Below are positions 37,854 to 46,173 of a stretch of 64,000 nt of DNA, in pieces; positions within the stretch are counted from its first letter, which is position 1; each line of letters starts with the position of its first letter. Where the stretch lies: the NCBI RefSeq assembly GCF_024171865.1, contig NZ_JAMTCN010000002.1, positions 392,255 to 456,254 on the forward strand, given 5' to 3'. The notes beneath the pieces are model-generated. The model searched no databases, had not been told where the DNA came from, and saw nothing but the letters and a program-made list of their open reading frames with translations. The position numbers were made by a program, and so were the translations under genes. Source of the stretch: Prauserella aidingensis. GTDB lineage: Bacteria; Actinomycetota; Actinomycetes; Mycobacteriales; Pseudonocardiaceae.

Positions 37854-39125
37854 TCAGCCCTCGATGATGTACGCGACGCCGCCGCTGCCGCTCGCGACCT
37901 CGCCGTCGGCGTCGTAGCGCTTGGTGCGCTGCCAGATCGTTTCGAACTGCTCCCGATCGTAGACCCGGCGCACCTCGTCGTTGGACGCCGAGGCGGGGTC
38001 GTTCGCGATCACGTCGCCGTCGTCGGTGAACCCGATGACCACCATGAGGTGTCCCGCCGTGCCGTAGCCCGCACCGTCGAGTTCGGACTCGAGGAACGAC
38101 TGCGACGTGATCACCGGGATACCACGGGCGATGTAGCCCTCCAGTTCGGCGAGCGAATGCAGCCGCGTGATGTGGCCGTTCAGCCCGTACTGGGAGGCGT
38201 AGGCGGTGTTGAACGGCCAGTTGCCGGTGCCCTCGTACGCGTAGTCGTACGTGTGGCGCGCAGCGTGCGCGACGCTCTTGTCCGGGTAGTCGGCGGGCAA
38301 CCACGACAACTGCTGGTCGGTCGGCTTCGCGCCCCAGTACTCGGCGACCATCGTCGTCGACGTCGGACTGCACCACGCCTGGCCGCCACCGCCGTACTCG
38401 GGGTAATTGCCGCGGTGGACGTTCTGCGCGTACGTGGGCACGTCCAGCTCGATGCCCGCGGCCTCGCCGGGCTCCGTCAACTGCGGCTCGAACCGGTCCG
38501 GCACGTCGGAGGTCATGGCGCCGGCCTGCGTGACGACCGGCGAGGCGCCGGAGCCCTCGGCGCGGTACAGGGTGACGCGCAGCCGGTAGCCGCGGAAGGC
38601 CACGCCGTCGGCCGCCGACAGCGTGTCCGTGTAGACGGCGGCGTGCTCGTCGGACTGCCCGGTGACGCTGGTGCGTTCGATGTCGCCGTCCCCGTAGGCC
38701 CACTTGCCGAGCGTGTACCAGGACGTCTCGGCGCCGCTCGCGGTACGTGCCTGTGCCTGCACCTTCAGCCACGTGCCCTGTGGCGTCCGTGCGTTCCAGG
38801 ACGCGATCAGCTCCGTGGCGTCGAATCCCGGTTCGTGCAGCGGCGACGTCCAGGTGCCGTACTCGTAGCCGTTCTCGGTGCCCGCGGGCTCGCTGATGCG
38901 CAGGCCCTCGGCGCCGGGGCGGACACCGTCGCGTTCACCCGCGGCGAAGTCGCGGGCGCGGTTCCAGCGGTGGAAGTCGATGGCTTCGTCCTCGGAGGAA
39001 GGGGTCGTGGCCTGGGCCTGCGCACCGCCGAGCGGCAGGACGGGTGCCGATGCGGTGGCCGTGGGCTGCAGGATCACCGACGCGGTGAGAGCCGCCGTCA
39101 GCACCGTGGAAAGTCGTCCGCGCAT
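37854..39125 (-). CDS. Secreted C39-like peptidase-domain protein
   Basis: A 423-aa protein with a Sec signal (MRGRLSTVLTAALTASVILQ, cleavage near ATASA). Residues 50-230 form a beta-rich domain that may bind carbohydrate or peptide; residues about 235-420 are a papain-like peptidase C39_2 domain with the cysteine in GQAWCSPTSTTMVAEYWG, the histidine in GTAGHLMVVIGF and an aspartate in VIANDPAS. It is probably an extracellular cysteine hydrolase. It ends directly in front of the GGCT-like gene in the same frame. Confidence 0.85.
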   Translation of the reverse strand: MRGRLSTVLTAALTASVILQPTATASAPVLPLGGAQAQATTPSSEDEAIDFHRWNRARDFAAGERDGVRPGAEGLRISEPAGTENGYEYGTWTSPLHEPGFDATELIASWNARTPQGTWLKVQAQARTASGAETSWYTLGKWAYGDGDIERTSVTGQSDEHAAVYTDTLSAADGVAFRGYRLRVTLYRAEGSGASPVVTQAGAMTSDVPDRFEPQLTEPGEAAGIELDVPTYAQNVHRGNYPEYGGGGQAWCSPTSTTMVAEYWGAKPTDQQLSWLPADYPDKSVAHAARHTYDYAYEGTGNWPFNTAYASQYGLNGHITRLHSLAELEGYIARGIPVITSQSFLESELDGAGYGTAGHLMVVIGFTDDGDVIANDPASASNDEVRRVYDREQFETIWQRTKRYDADGEVASGSGGVAYIIEG

Positions 39126-39236
39126 GGCGCGTCATTGTTATCGCCGGACAGCGACGTGTAAACCGCGCCTGCGCCGTTCGGACCACGCCATGAGTCCCGC
39201 GTGTTCACCCTCCGTGCGCGCCCCGGCTCCCGAGGA

Positions 39237-39291
39237 TGCCCCCAAGGGCACCTTGGTGGCGCTCAATGCGACCAAGGTGCCCTTGGGGGCG
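39237..39291. repeat. Intergenic palindrome family P, full copy H
   Basis: Full palindrome with arms of about 24 bp (GCCCCCAAGGGCACCTTGGT type). It follows the stop of the acyl-CoA ligase by about 30 bp and lies about 110 bp before the C39-like gene, consistent with terminating the ligase transcript. Confidence 0.9.
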
Positions 39292-39319
39292 TGGTGGGGG
39301 CGGGCCGGGTGGGGGTCGC

Positions 39320-40942
39320 CTAGAAGTGGGTGATGTCGAGCTTGCCCTCGGCGTGGTCGGCGCGGATGCGCTTCTTGTCGAACTTGCCGACGCTCGTCTT
39401 CGGCACCTCGGGCACGAACGTCCAGTGCTCGGGCAGCTGCCACTTCGCCACCTTGCCGCCCAGGAATTCCCGCAGGTCGTCCGCGGTCACGGTGTGGCCC
39501 TCCTTGACGACGACGGCCACGAGCGGGCGCTCGTCCCACTTCTCGTCCGGCACGCCCACGACCGCGGCCTCGGCGACCGCCTCGTGCGCCATGACCTCGT
39601 TCTCCAGGTCCACGGACGAGATCCACTCGCCGCCCGACTTGATGACGTCCTTCGACCGGTCGGTCAGCGTCAGGTAGCCGTTCGGGGTGATCTTGCCGAC
39701 GTCGCCGGTGCGCAGCCAGCCGTCACGGAACTTCTCCGGGTCGGAGTTCTTGTGGTACGAGCCCGCGATCCACGGGCCCGCCACCTCGAGCTCGCCGACG
39801 CTCTCGCCGTCCCACGGCACCTCGTTGCCGTCGTCGTCGATGAGCCGGGCCTGCACCGAGGCGGGGAACCGGCCCTGCGTGTAGCGGTAGCGCCACGCCT
39901 CGTCGCCGGACGTCCCGCGCGGCGGTCGGGCGACACTGCCCAGCGGCGACGTCTCGGTCATGCCCCAGGCGTGCAGCACCGGCACGCCGTAGCGCTCCTC
40001 GAACGCGTGCATCATCGACGGCGGCGCGGCCGAACCGCCCACGACGACCTCGCGCAGGTGTGAGATGTCCTGGGGATTGGCGTCGAGGTGCTGGAGCAGG
40101 CCCTGCCAGATCGTCGGCACGGCCGCGGCCTGCGTCGGCTTCTCGACCGCCATCATCTCGGCGATCGGCCCGGGCTGCAGGAACCGGTCGGGCATGACCA
40201 TCGAGGCGCCGACCATGAACGCCGCGTACGGCACACCCCACGACATCGCGTGGAACTGCGGCACGATGACCAGGCTCGTGTCGGTGTCGGACATCCGCAT
40301 GCTGTCGGACATGCACACCTGCATCGAGTGCAACCAGATCGAGCGGTGCGAGTAGGCCACGCCCTTGGGCTCACCCGTGGTGCCGGACGTGTAGCACATC
40401 GCGGCCGCCGAGCGCTCGTCGATCTCGGGCCAGTCGAACTCGGTGGGCTGGGCGGCGAGCAGCTGTTCGTAGTCGTGGACCTGCACGCCCTCGGGCGCCT
40501 CGACGGCCGCCGTGTCACCGCCCGAGACGACGACGTGACGCACCGTCTTCATCTGGGCGAGGGGCTTGTTCAGCAGCGGGACCAGCGTGCCGTCGACGAT
40601 GATGACGTGGTCCTCGGCGTGGTCGGCGACGTACACCAGCTGCTCGGGGAACAGGCGGATGTTCAGGGTGTGCAGCACCGCGCCCATCGCGGGGATCGCC
40701 AGGTAGGCCTCGAGGTGCTCGGCGTTGTTCCACATGAACGTGCCGACGCGCTGGTCGTCGGTCACGCCGAGGCCGCGGAGGGCGCCCGCCAGCTGTGCGG
40801 CACGGTTGCCCACCTCGGCGTAGCTCCGTCGGCGCGTATCCGATCCGGTCCACGTGACCACTTCGCTCGTGCCGTGCAACTTGCTGCCGTGTTTCAACAG
40901 GGTCGCGATCGAAAGGGGGGCGTCCTGCATCGTGCTCAACAT
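39320..40942 (-). CDS. Long-chain fatty-acid-CoA ligase
   Basis: A 540-aa AMP-forming acyl-CoA synthetase. The P-loop-like [17 protein letters not shown], the GMTETSPLG adenine motif, [10 protein letters not shown] and the hinge [15 protein letters not shown] are intact, as is the C-terminal catalytic lysine in [14 protein letters not shown]. It resembles the medium/long-chain ligase group found in fatty-acid catabolism. Monocistronic, ended by palindrome H. Confidence 0.93.
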   Translation of the reverse strand: MLSTMQDAPLSIATLLKHGSKLHGTSEVVTWTGSDTRRRSYAEVGNRAAQLAGALRGLGVTDDQRVGTFMWNNAEHLEAYLAIPAMGAVLHTLNIRLFPEQLVYVADHAEDHVIIVDGTLVPLLNKPLAQMKTVRHVVVSGGDTAAVEAPEGVQVHDYEQLLAAQPTEFDWPEIDERSAAAMCYTSGTTGEPKGVAYSHRSIWLHSMQVCMSDSMRMSDTDTSLVIVPQFHAMSWGVPYAAFMVGASMVMPDRFLQPGPIAEMMAVEKPTQAAAVPTIWQGLLQHLDANPQDISHLREVVVGGSAAPPSMMHAFEERYGVPVLHAWGMTETSPLGSVARPPRGTSGDEAWRYRYTQGRFPASVQARLIDDDGNEVPWDGESVGELEVAGPWIAGSYHKNSDPEKFRDGWLRTGDVGKITPNGYLTLTDRSKDVIKSGGEWISSVDLENEVMAHEAVAEAAVVGVPDEKWDERPLVAVVVKEGHTVTADDLREFLGGKVAKWQLPEHWTFVPEVPKTSVGKFDKKRIRADHAEGKLDITHF

Positions 40943-41242
40943 TGAGGCTCCCGTGGTTCTTGCGGTGAACTCGGATTCAGCGCGAGCCTATCCGTAAGCT
41001 GCGAGGTGCAGCAGGTGCTGCGCATAACAGTTGCGAGTAGCGCCTCGACCACGGCCGGGACGTTTCGGCCCGCATGCCTCGGACGGGGCATCATCGCGTG
41101 TCGATTTCGCAGAACAAGGGGTCTTGGCGTTTACTGGGCCCGTGGTAAGAGACGGCCTGGCCAGCGCTTGCTCGGGCAAGCACCTGGGGATCCGGGTTGT
41201 CGCCGCTGCACAAGCGGCACCCGAGAAGAAAGGAAAGGTACG
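40943..41242 (+). other. 300-bp leader region before the IHF-like gene
   Basis: Divergent gap between the acyl-CoA ligase and the IHF-like gene. An inverted repeat GCTTGC-TCGG-GCAAGC lies at 41166-41181 and a good ribosome site AGGAAAGG at 41231-41238. I see no small gene that I can defend; promoter elements for both directions must lie here. Confidence 0.4.
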
Positions 41243-41554
41243 TTGGCTCTGCCTACGTTGACTCCGGAACAGCGGCAGGAAGCCCTGGCCAAAGCGGCCG
41301 AGGCTCGCAAGGCGCGCTCGGAGCTGCTTGCGTCGATCAAGGACGGTTCGGAGAGCATCGAGAAGGTGCTGAACCGCGCCAAGGACGACAAGACGGTTGG
41401 GAAGACCAAGGTCACCCAGCTGCTGAAGGCTGTTCCCGGGCTCGGCGCCGTGAAGGTCGCCGCGCTCCTGGAGCAGGCGGGCATCGACCCTGACCGCCGG
41501 GCCGCAGGCCTCGGCGACCGTCAGCGCGAAGCTCTCATCAGCGCTCTCAAGTGA
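41243..41554 (+). CDS. Integration host factor, actinobacterial type (mIHF/sIHF-like)
   Basis: A 103-aa nucleoid protein starting at TTG 41243, which the LALPTLTPEQRQEALAKA start and AGGAAAGG upstream both support. It follows the mIHF pattern: a charged helix, then KTKVTQLLKAVPGLGAVK, a helix-two-turns-helix DNA-binding motif, and a GLGDRQREALISAL end. In most actinobacteria the IHF gene precedes gmk; here it stands alone and ends at a terminator facing isochorismate synthase, so it may be a second, diverged paralogue (inference). Confidence 0.85.
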   Translation: MALPTLTPEQRQEALAKAAEARKARSELLASIKDGSESIEKVLNRAKDDKTVGKTKVTQLLKAVPGLGAVKVAALLEQAGIDPDRRAAGLGDRQREALISALK

Positions 41555-41562
41555 CGCCGCGC

Positions 41563-41603
41563 GTCCGTGGGTGGCCCGCCGTGACGGTGTGCCACCCACG
41601 GAC
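41563..41603. terminator. Hairpin after the IHF-like gene
   Basis: Perfect 13-bp arms GTCCGTGGGTGGC and complement with a 15-base loop, 9 bp past the stop codon; it also lies on the downstream side of the convergent isochorismate synthase gene. Confidence 0.75.
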
Positions 41604-41789
41604 CGTCGCGCATTTTCCGGTCTGAATTTTCCGAACCGGTTCGTTTCCGGTTCGCGTATTCGTCGACGGTGTTTTCCATCTCGACGCTGAGGCCGCCGGT
41701 TCGAGGCCACCGGTTCGAGGCGGCCGAATGTCCCTTTCGCGTGCCCGGGGGTTCGCCTGCGTCGGGGTTAGCCTGCGTCGGCGAGGACG

Positions 41790-42935
41790 TCAGTGCACGA
41801 GCGAGTCGGTGTCGAGTCCCATCGCCCTGGCCAGGGTCGCGAACTTCGCCGACGTCTCGTCCAGCTCGGCCTGCGGGTCCGAGTCGGCGACGATCCCGCC
41901 TCCCGCGTACATCCGCAGTGACGTCGCGCCCGCGTCGGCGCAACGGATCGACACGGTCCACTCGCCGTCGCCGTCGGCGTCGACCCAGCCGGTCGCGCCT
42001 GCGTAGTAGTCGCGGTCGAACGGCTCCAGCTCGCCGATCAGCCGCCGCGCGGAGTCGACGGGCGTGCCGCAGATCGCGGGCGTCGGATGGAGCGCCGAGG
42101 CCAGGTGCAGTGCGGTGGTCGCGGGGTCGGCCAGCTGCCCGGTGATGCGGGTGCCGAGGTGCCACATCGCCGGGGTGCGTTCCAGCGAGGGTTCGGCGGG
42201 CACGTCGAGGTCGCGGCAGAACGGGCGAAGCGCCTCCGTGACGGCCTCGGTGAGGATCGCGTGCTCGAGCCGGTCCTTCTTCGAGGTGAGCAGCGCTTCA
42301 GCGTTCGCAGTGTCGGTGGTCGTGTCGGCAGAACGGGGCATGGATCCCGCGTACGGGTGCGCCACGACGCGGTCGCCGCGACGGGAGACGAGCAGTTCCG
42401 GGCTCGCGCCGAGCAGTGTGCGCCCGCCGGGCAGTTCCGCGCCGAACACGTAGCCGTGCCGGTGGTCGAGCACCAGGTTCCGCACGATCGACGCCACCGG
42501 CACCTCGTGGGTGAACTCCACGTCCAGCGCCCGCGCCAGCACCACCTTCCGCAGGTCTCGGACGGCCAGTTCGGTGACGGCCGTGCGCACCGCGTCGGTA
42601 TGGCCCCGTGGCTCCGGCACGGGGCGCACCGCGGCCGGAGCGCCGATGCGTTCCCTGGTGAGTCGGCCGACGCCGGGGTGAGCCGGGCCCGCGGTGTGCG
42701 TCGCCTGCGGGACGACGAGCCGCGCGGGTGTGCCTGCCGGGGCGTCGTACGGCAGGACGCCTGCCGCGATGCCGCCGCCGCGGTCGGCGAGTGCCGTGGC
42801 CACCCGGCCCGCGAGCGCGTCCTCGTCGGTCCCGGTGATCTCGTCCTCGATGCCGCGGGCGAGGACCGTGCGCCGCGCGGTGGCGAACAGGAAGTCGCCG
42901 CGCCGGTACTGCTCGACCAGGCGCGCGGCGTCCAT
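41790..42935 (-). CDS. Isochorismate synthase
   Basis: A 381-aa chorismate-utilising enzyme of the EntC/DhbC/MenF type giving isochorismate for siderophore or menaquinone synthesis. Visible are the KVVLAR lysine motif, GASPELLVSRRGDRVVAHPYAGSMPR, LLTSKKDRLEHAILTEAV, and the C-terminal AGATGWVD and RMYAGGGIVADSDP blocks. Length fits the siderophore-type enzymes. It is preceded 4 bp upstream by a phosphopantetheinyl transferase gene on the same strand, a pairing that favours siderophore or NRPS use (inference). Confidence 0.9.
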   Translation of the reverse strand: MDAARLVEQYRRGDFLFATARRTVLARGIEDEITGTDEDALAGRVATALADRGGGIAAGVLPYDAPAGTPARLVVPQATHTAGPAHPGVGRLTRERIGAPAAVRPVPEPRGHTDAVRTAVTELAVRDLRKVVLARALDVEFTHEVPVASIVRNLVLDHRHGYVFGAELPGGRTLLGASPELLVSRRGDRVVAHPYAGSMPRSADTTTDTANAEALLTSKKDRLEHAILTEAVTEALRPFCRDLDVPAEPSLERTPAMWHLGTRITGQLADPATTALHLASALHPTPAICGTPVDSARRLIGELEPFDRDYYAGATGWVDADGDGEWTVSIRCADAGATSLRMYAGGGIVADSDPQAELDETSAKFATLARAMGLDTDSLVH

Positions 42936-42939
42936 ACCG

Positions 42940-43650
42940 TCAGTGTCCCAGTGCGGCCGGCTGCGGGCTCCACCAATGCTCTGTGACGTCCAGCTCGTCG
43001 CCGGTGAGGACAGCCACCGCGGCGTCGTAGCCGTCGCCGGGCTGCAGCGAAGCGAGCCTGGTCGTGGCGGGGTCCAGGGTGGGCGCCTCGGACGACACGA
43101 GACGTGTCCGCTCGCCGGGGGCCGACAGGGTGAGGCTCGTCAGCGGGATACGCAGACCTTTGCCGGTCGCCTTCATCAGGGCTTCCTTGCCGGTCCAGTA
43201 GCGGAAGAACGCACGCGTGCGGTCGTCGTCGGGCAGCTCGGCCACGGCGGTGCGTTCGGCCTCGGACAGGGCGTAGTCGAGGAGCCCGTCGTCGGCGCGG
43301 CGCGTCGTGGACTCGACGTCGAGTCCCAGTTCGGCGCCGTCGGTGAGGGCGAGGCCCACGCGGTCGCCGGAATGGGAGATCGACAGCCGGAGCCTGCTGC
43401 CGGGGATGCGCGGCGGGCCGTGTTGCTTGTCGCAGTCCTCGCAGGTCGCGTCGAACACGACGTCGGCCGCGGGGATACCGAGGCGCCTGCCGACCAGGGT
43501 CTTCGCGAGGACTCGCCCGGTGAGGAACCGCCGACGGTCTTCGGGTTTGCGGTACGCCGAGTACCGGTCCAGCTCGACGTCGGTCAGAAGCTCCCGGTCC
43601 TCGGCGGTGTCGTCCACCGGAACCGCCCACCAGACGGAACACGTGATCAT
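42940..43650 (-). CDS. Sfp-type 4'-phosphopantetheinyl transferase
   Basis: A 236-aa enzyme that activates carrier proteins by adding the CoA phosphopantetheine arm. The magnesium and CoA motifs are present: ISHSGDRVGLALT, LGLDVES and RYWTGKEALMKATGKGL. A CEDCDKQHG segment carries two cysteines before the SRLRLSIS strand. ATG 43650 is the natural start. It forms a two-gene operon with isochorismate synthase; no carrier-protein gene (NRPS or PKS) is in the window. Confidence 0.9.
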   Translation of the reverse strand: MITCSVWWAVPVDDTAEDRELLTDVELDRYSAYRKPEDRRRFLTGRVLAKTLVGRRLGIPAADVVFDATCEDCDKQHGPPRIPGSRLRLSISHSGDRVGLALTDGAELGLDVESTTRRADDGLLDYALSEAERTAVAELPDDDRTRAFFRYWTGKEALMKATGKGLRIPLTSLTLSAPGERTRLVSSEAPTLDPATTRLASLQPGDGYDAAVAVLTGDELDVTEHWWSPQPAALGH

Positions 43651-43899
43651 GCCGATAAGACTAGCCGGGAGACGGTGGGTCTGTGAGCGGTTCGAGTGCG
43701 AGGGCGGCGCCGCGGGTGTGGGCAGCGTTCCCCCGTGTTGGTCGCCGGTGTCGCGGGAGCGGTTCGTCCGCCGGCTCCCTGCTGCATCCCGATCGTCTCC
43801 ACGTGGACGGGACGTTTCTGCGCAGAGTTTGCTGTATCCGCAAGAATCTTTGCCGGATTCGTGAAGTGGGCGCAGTGTGGGAGGCGGAGGTGGTCGGAC

Positions 43900-44904
43900 A
43901 TGACACAGGAACGGACACAGGACACGGGCCGCTGGGACGTCGTGGTGATCGGCGGTGGTGCCGCGGGGCTCAACGCGGCGCTGATGTTGGCGCGTGCGCG
44001 GCGCAGCGTGCTCGTGCTGGACGCGGGAGAGCCGCGGAACGCCCCTGCGGACGCGGTGCACGGGCTGCTGGGCAGGGAGGGCACGCCACCCGCCGAGCTG
44101 CTCGAACGTGGTCGCGAGGAAGTGCGGGCCTACGGCGGGGAGATCGTGACGACGAGGGTCGACGACGTGTCGCGTGCCGAGGCGGGCGGGTTCACCGTCA
44201 CCACGGCGGAGGGCCGGGCCGTCGCGGCGCGCCGCGTGCTCGTCACGACGGGACTCGTCGACGAACTGCCCGACGTCCCTGGCGTGCGGGAGCAGTGGGG
44301 CCACGGCGTCGTGCACTGCCCGTACTGCCACGGGTGGGAGGTGCGGGACCGCGCGATCGGGGTGCTCGCGGGCGGGCCGATGTCGGTGCACCAGGCGTTG
44401 CTGTTCCGGCAGTGGAGCGACGACGTCGTGTTCTTCGCCCGGGGGACGACCCTCTCCGGCGACGACCGGGAACGGCTCCTCGCGAGGGGCATCCGCATCG
44501 TCGAGGGTGAGGTCACCGCGGTGGACCTCGACGGCGACCGGATCACGGGCGTGCGGTCGGCGGACGGGTCGACGACGGCGCGGGACGTGGTCGTGGCCGG
44601 GCCGCGGATGACCGTGCGTGCCGGATTCCTGGCGGGCGTCGGGCTGTATCCGGGTGAGCACCCGTCGGGTGCCGGAGACCATCTGGCCGTCGACGGGCGC
44701 GGAGAGACCGACGTCGCCGGGATCTGGGCCGCGGGCAATGTCACGGATCCGTCGGCGCAGGTCGGGGGTGCCGCTGCGGCCGGTGCCTTCACGGCCGCAC
44801 AGCTCAACGGTGACCTCGTGCAGGAGGAGACGCGGCTCGCGGTGGCCGCCTACCGGGAGCCGGCCGACGATCGGGCCGACACCACCGTCGCGACGGCCCG
44901 CTGA
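43900..44904 (+). CDS. Thioredoxin-reductase-like flavoprotein
   Basis: A 334-aa FAD/NAD(P)-dependent oxidoreductase. FAD motif VVIGGGAAGLNAALMLARAR at about residues 15-34, redox-type cysteine pair in HCPYCHGWE, NADPH domain in the middle and a C-terminal GIWAAGNVTDPSAQVG. The CPYC pair lies in the region used by thioredoxin reductases, so it may reduce a thioredoxin-like partner, though many actinobacterial relatives lack a known role. ATG 43900 has GGAGG-like purines upstream. The A/T-richer stretch at 43820-43865 may hold the promoter. Confidence 0.82.
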   Translation: MTQERTQDTGRWDVVVIGGGAAGLNAALMLARARRSVLVLDAGEPRNAPADAVHGLLGREGTPPAELLERGREEVRAYGGEIVTTRVDDVSRAEAGGFTVTTAEGRAVAARRVLVTTGLVDELPDVPGVREQWGHGVVHCPYCHGWEVRDRAIGVLAGGPMSVHQALLFRQWSDDVVFFARGTTLSGDDRERLLARGIRIVEGEVTAVDLDGDRITGVRSADGSTTARDVVVAGPRMTVRAGFLAGVGLYPGEHPSGAGDHLAVDGRGETDVAGIWAAGNVTDPSAQVGGAAAAGAFTAAQLNGDLVQEETRLAVAAYREPADDRADTTVATAR

Positions 44905-44934
44905 GGACCGGCAGGCGGGCGGTGGCCGGACTCG

Positions 44935-44980
44935 GTGCGGCAACGCCCCGGGCGCAGCTGCCTCCGGGGCGTTGCCGCAC
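44935..44980. terminator. Hairpin after the flavoprotein gene
   Basis: Inverted repeat with 14-bp core arms GTGCGGCAACGCCCC and complement around a loop of 15-16 bases, 31 bp past the stop and facing a convergent gene. Confidence 0.75.
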
Positions 44981-45175
44981 TGTGGCTGCACGGCGTGGAT
45001 GACGTCACGGCGTGGACGACTCCACAGCGTCGATGATGCGTTCCACGGCGGTTCGCGGCCCGGTGCGGCGTCACCGTGGTGGTGTACGTGCCTTGTCGCA
45101 GGGCAGGAGTGCCGACGCCGGCGCACCTGCGACGTGGCGAGGCCCTGCCAGGGCCCCGGCGTCAGCGATCGGCCG

Positions 45176-45502
45176 TCAGGACCGACTGCCCTGCTTGATC
45201 GCGAGGGGGACGCCCGCGAGATCCTCCTCGTTGCAGAGGATCTTCAGGTTGTAGTACGGGTATCCGTCGCGATCGTCGTAATCGAGGTGGACGGCGATGA
45301 CGTCGGCGGGTTCGCCGAGCCACTGCTGCGCCTTGCGGAGCCAGGCCGCGCCGCGCTCCAGAGCGGCGGGAAGGTCGTCGTCACGGAACTCGACGGGACG
45401 GTAGGGCACATCGTGGATGTGGTCCTGCGGATCGGTGGGCGTGGGAAGCCCGGGGGCGACGCCCTCGTCGTTGAGTTCCAGGTGGATAGTCTGTTCACTC
45501 AC
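45176..45502 (-). CDS. Small conserved-looking protein of unknown function
   Basis: A 108-aa soluble acidic protein from GTG 45502. It shows an LRKAQQWLGEPADVIAVHLD core, a tyrosine-rich GYPYYNLKILC strand, and no signal, membrane or metal-binding motif. I do not recognise the family. It is followed by no gene on its strand within 270 bp and is convergent with the flavoprotein. Confidence 0.6.
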   Translation of the reverse strand: MSEQTIHLELNDEGVAPGLPTPTDPQDHIHDVPYRPVEFRDDDLPAALERGAAWLRKAQQWLGEPADVIAVHLDYDDRDGYPYYNLKILCNEEDLAGVPLAIKQGSRS

Positions 45503-45570
45503 CCCACGAGCGTCCCCCAGTGGCGGCGTCGGGGCAAGCGCCACCCCCGTCGCGCTGGGCCGATGCCCCC

Positions 45571-46173
45571 TCAACGGGGTGGTCGAGGCGGTGCTCCGAC
45601 GAGGCGCCGCGCGAGGTCGGCGTAGTGCTCGGCGAGGTCGTTTCTGCCCAGCTCGCCGCCGGGGGAGAACCACCGGGCGACGCCGTTGCACATGTCCAGC
45701 AGTGCCAGCCGGGTCGTGGCGGGGCGGGTGGTGGTGAACACACCCCTGCGCAGCCCGTCGTCCAGGGCGTCCGACCACAGCTGCTCGTAGGCATCGCGGA
45801 TGCCGACGACGTCCCGGCGGGACGCGGGCGTGAGGGCGTCGACCTCGTTGTCCACCACACGCGTGCGCATCGGTTCGCGGGCGTGCCGGGTCACGTGCAG
45901 CGTCACGAGCCGGTCGAGTCGTTCGGCGGGGTCGTCGACGCCGTCGAGTTCGCGCAGTGCCGCGTCGAGCAGGCTCTGCAACGACGCGGCCATGATGTCG
46001 GCGAGCAGGCGTTCCTTCGTCGGCATGTAGTGGTACAGGCTCGCCGACGACAGGTTCGCGGCCTTGGCGAGGTCGCGGATGCCCGTGCCGTGGAATCCCT
46101 TCGTGGCGAACAGCCGCACCGCCGCGCGGTGCACGCGGTCGCGGGCCGGTGTGCCACCGCCGTTGCCCGTCAC
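45571..46173 (-). CDS. TetR-family regulator
   Basis: A 200-aa repressor; HTH at about residues 15-60 (FHGTGIRDLAKAANLSSASLYHY), then a helical ligand domain typical of fatty-acid regulators (HVTRHAREPMRTRVVDNEV). The GTG at 46173 overlaps the stop codon of the upstream ligase (GTGA), giving a coupled operon; GTG 46179 is the alternative. It probably controls the echA-ligase-TetR operon through sites upstream of 48442 (inference). Confidence 0.85.
   Translation of the reverse strand: MTGNGGGTPARDRVHRAAVRLFATKGFHGTGIRDLAKAANLSSASLYHYMPTKERLLADIMAASLQSLLDAALRELDGVDDPAERLDRLVTLHVTRHAREPMRTRVVDNEVDALTPASRRDVVGIRDAYEQLWSDALDDGLRRGVFTTTRPATTRLALLDMCNGVARWFSPGGELGRNDLAEHYADLARRLVGAPPRPPR

Noticed and set aside
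41633..41721. CCGGTTCGAGGC direct repeats as an attachment site
   Set aside because: Only two short copies next to one another, with no integrase or tRNA gene nearby.
42940..45126. A long fusion upstream of the PPTase
   Set aside because: The extension is antisense to the flavoprotein and the natural ATG at 43650 starts the family domain.
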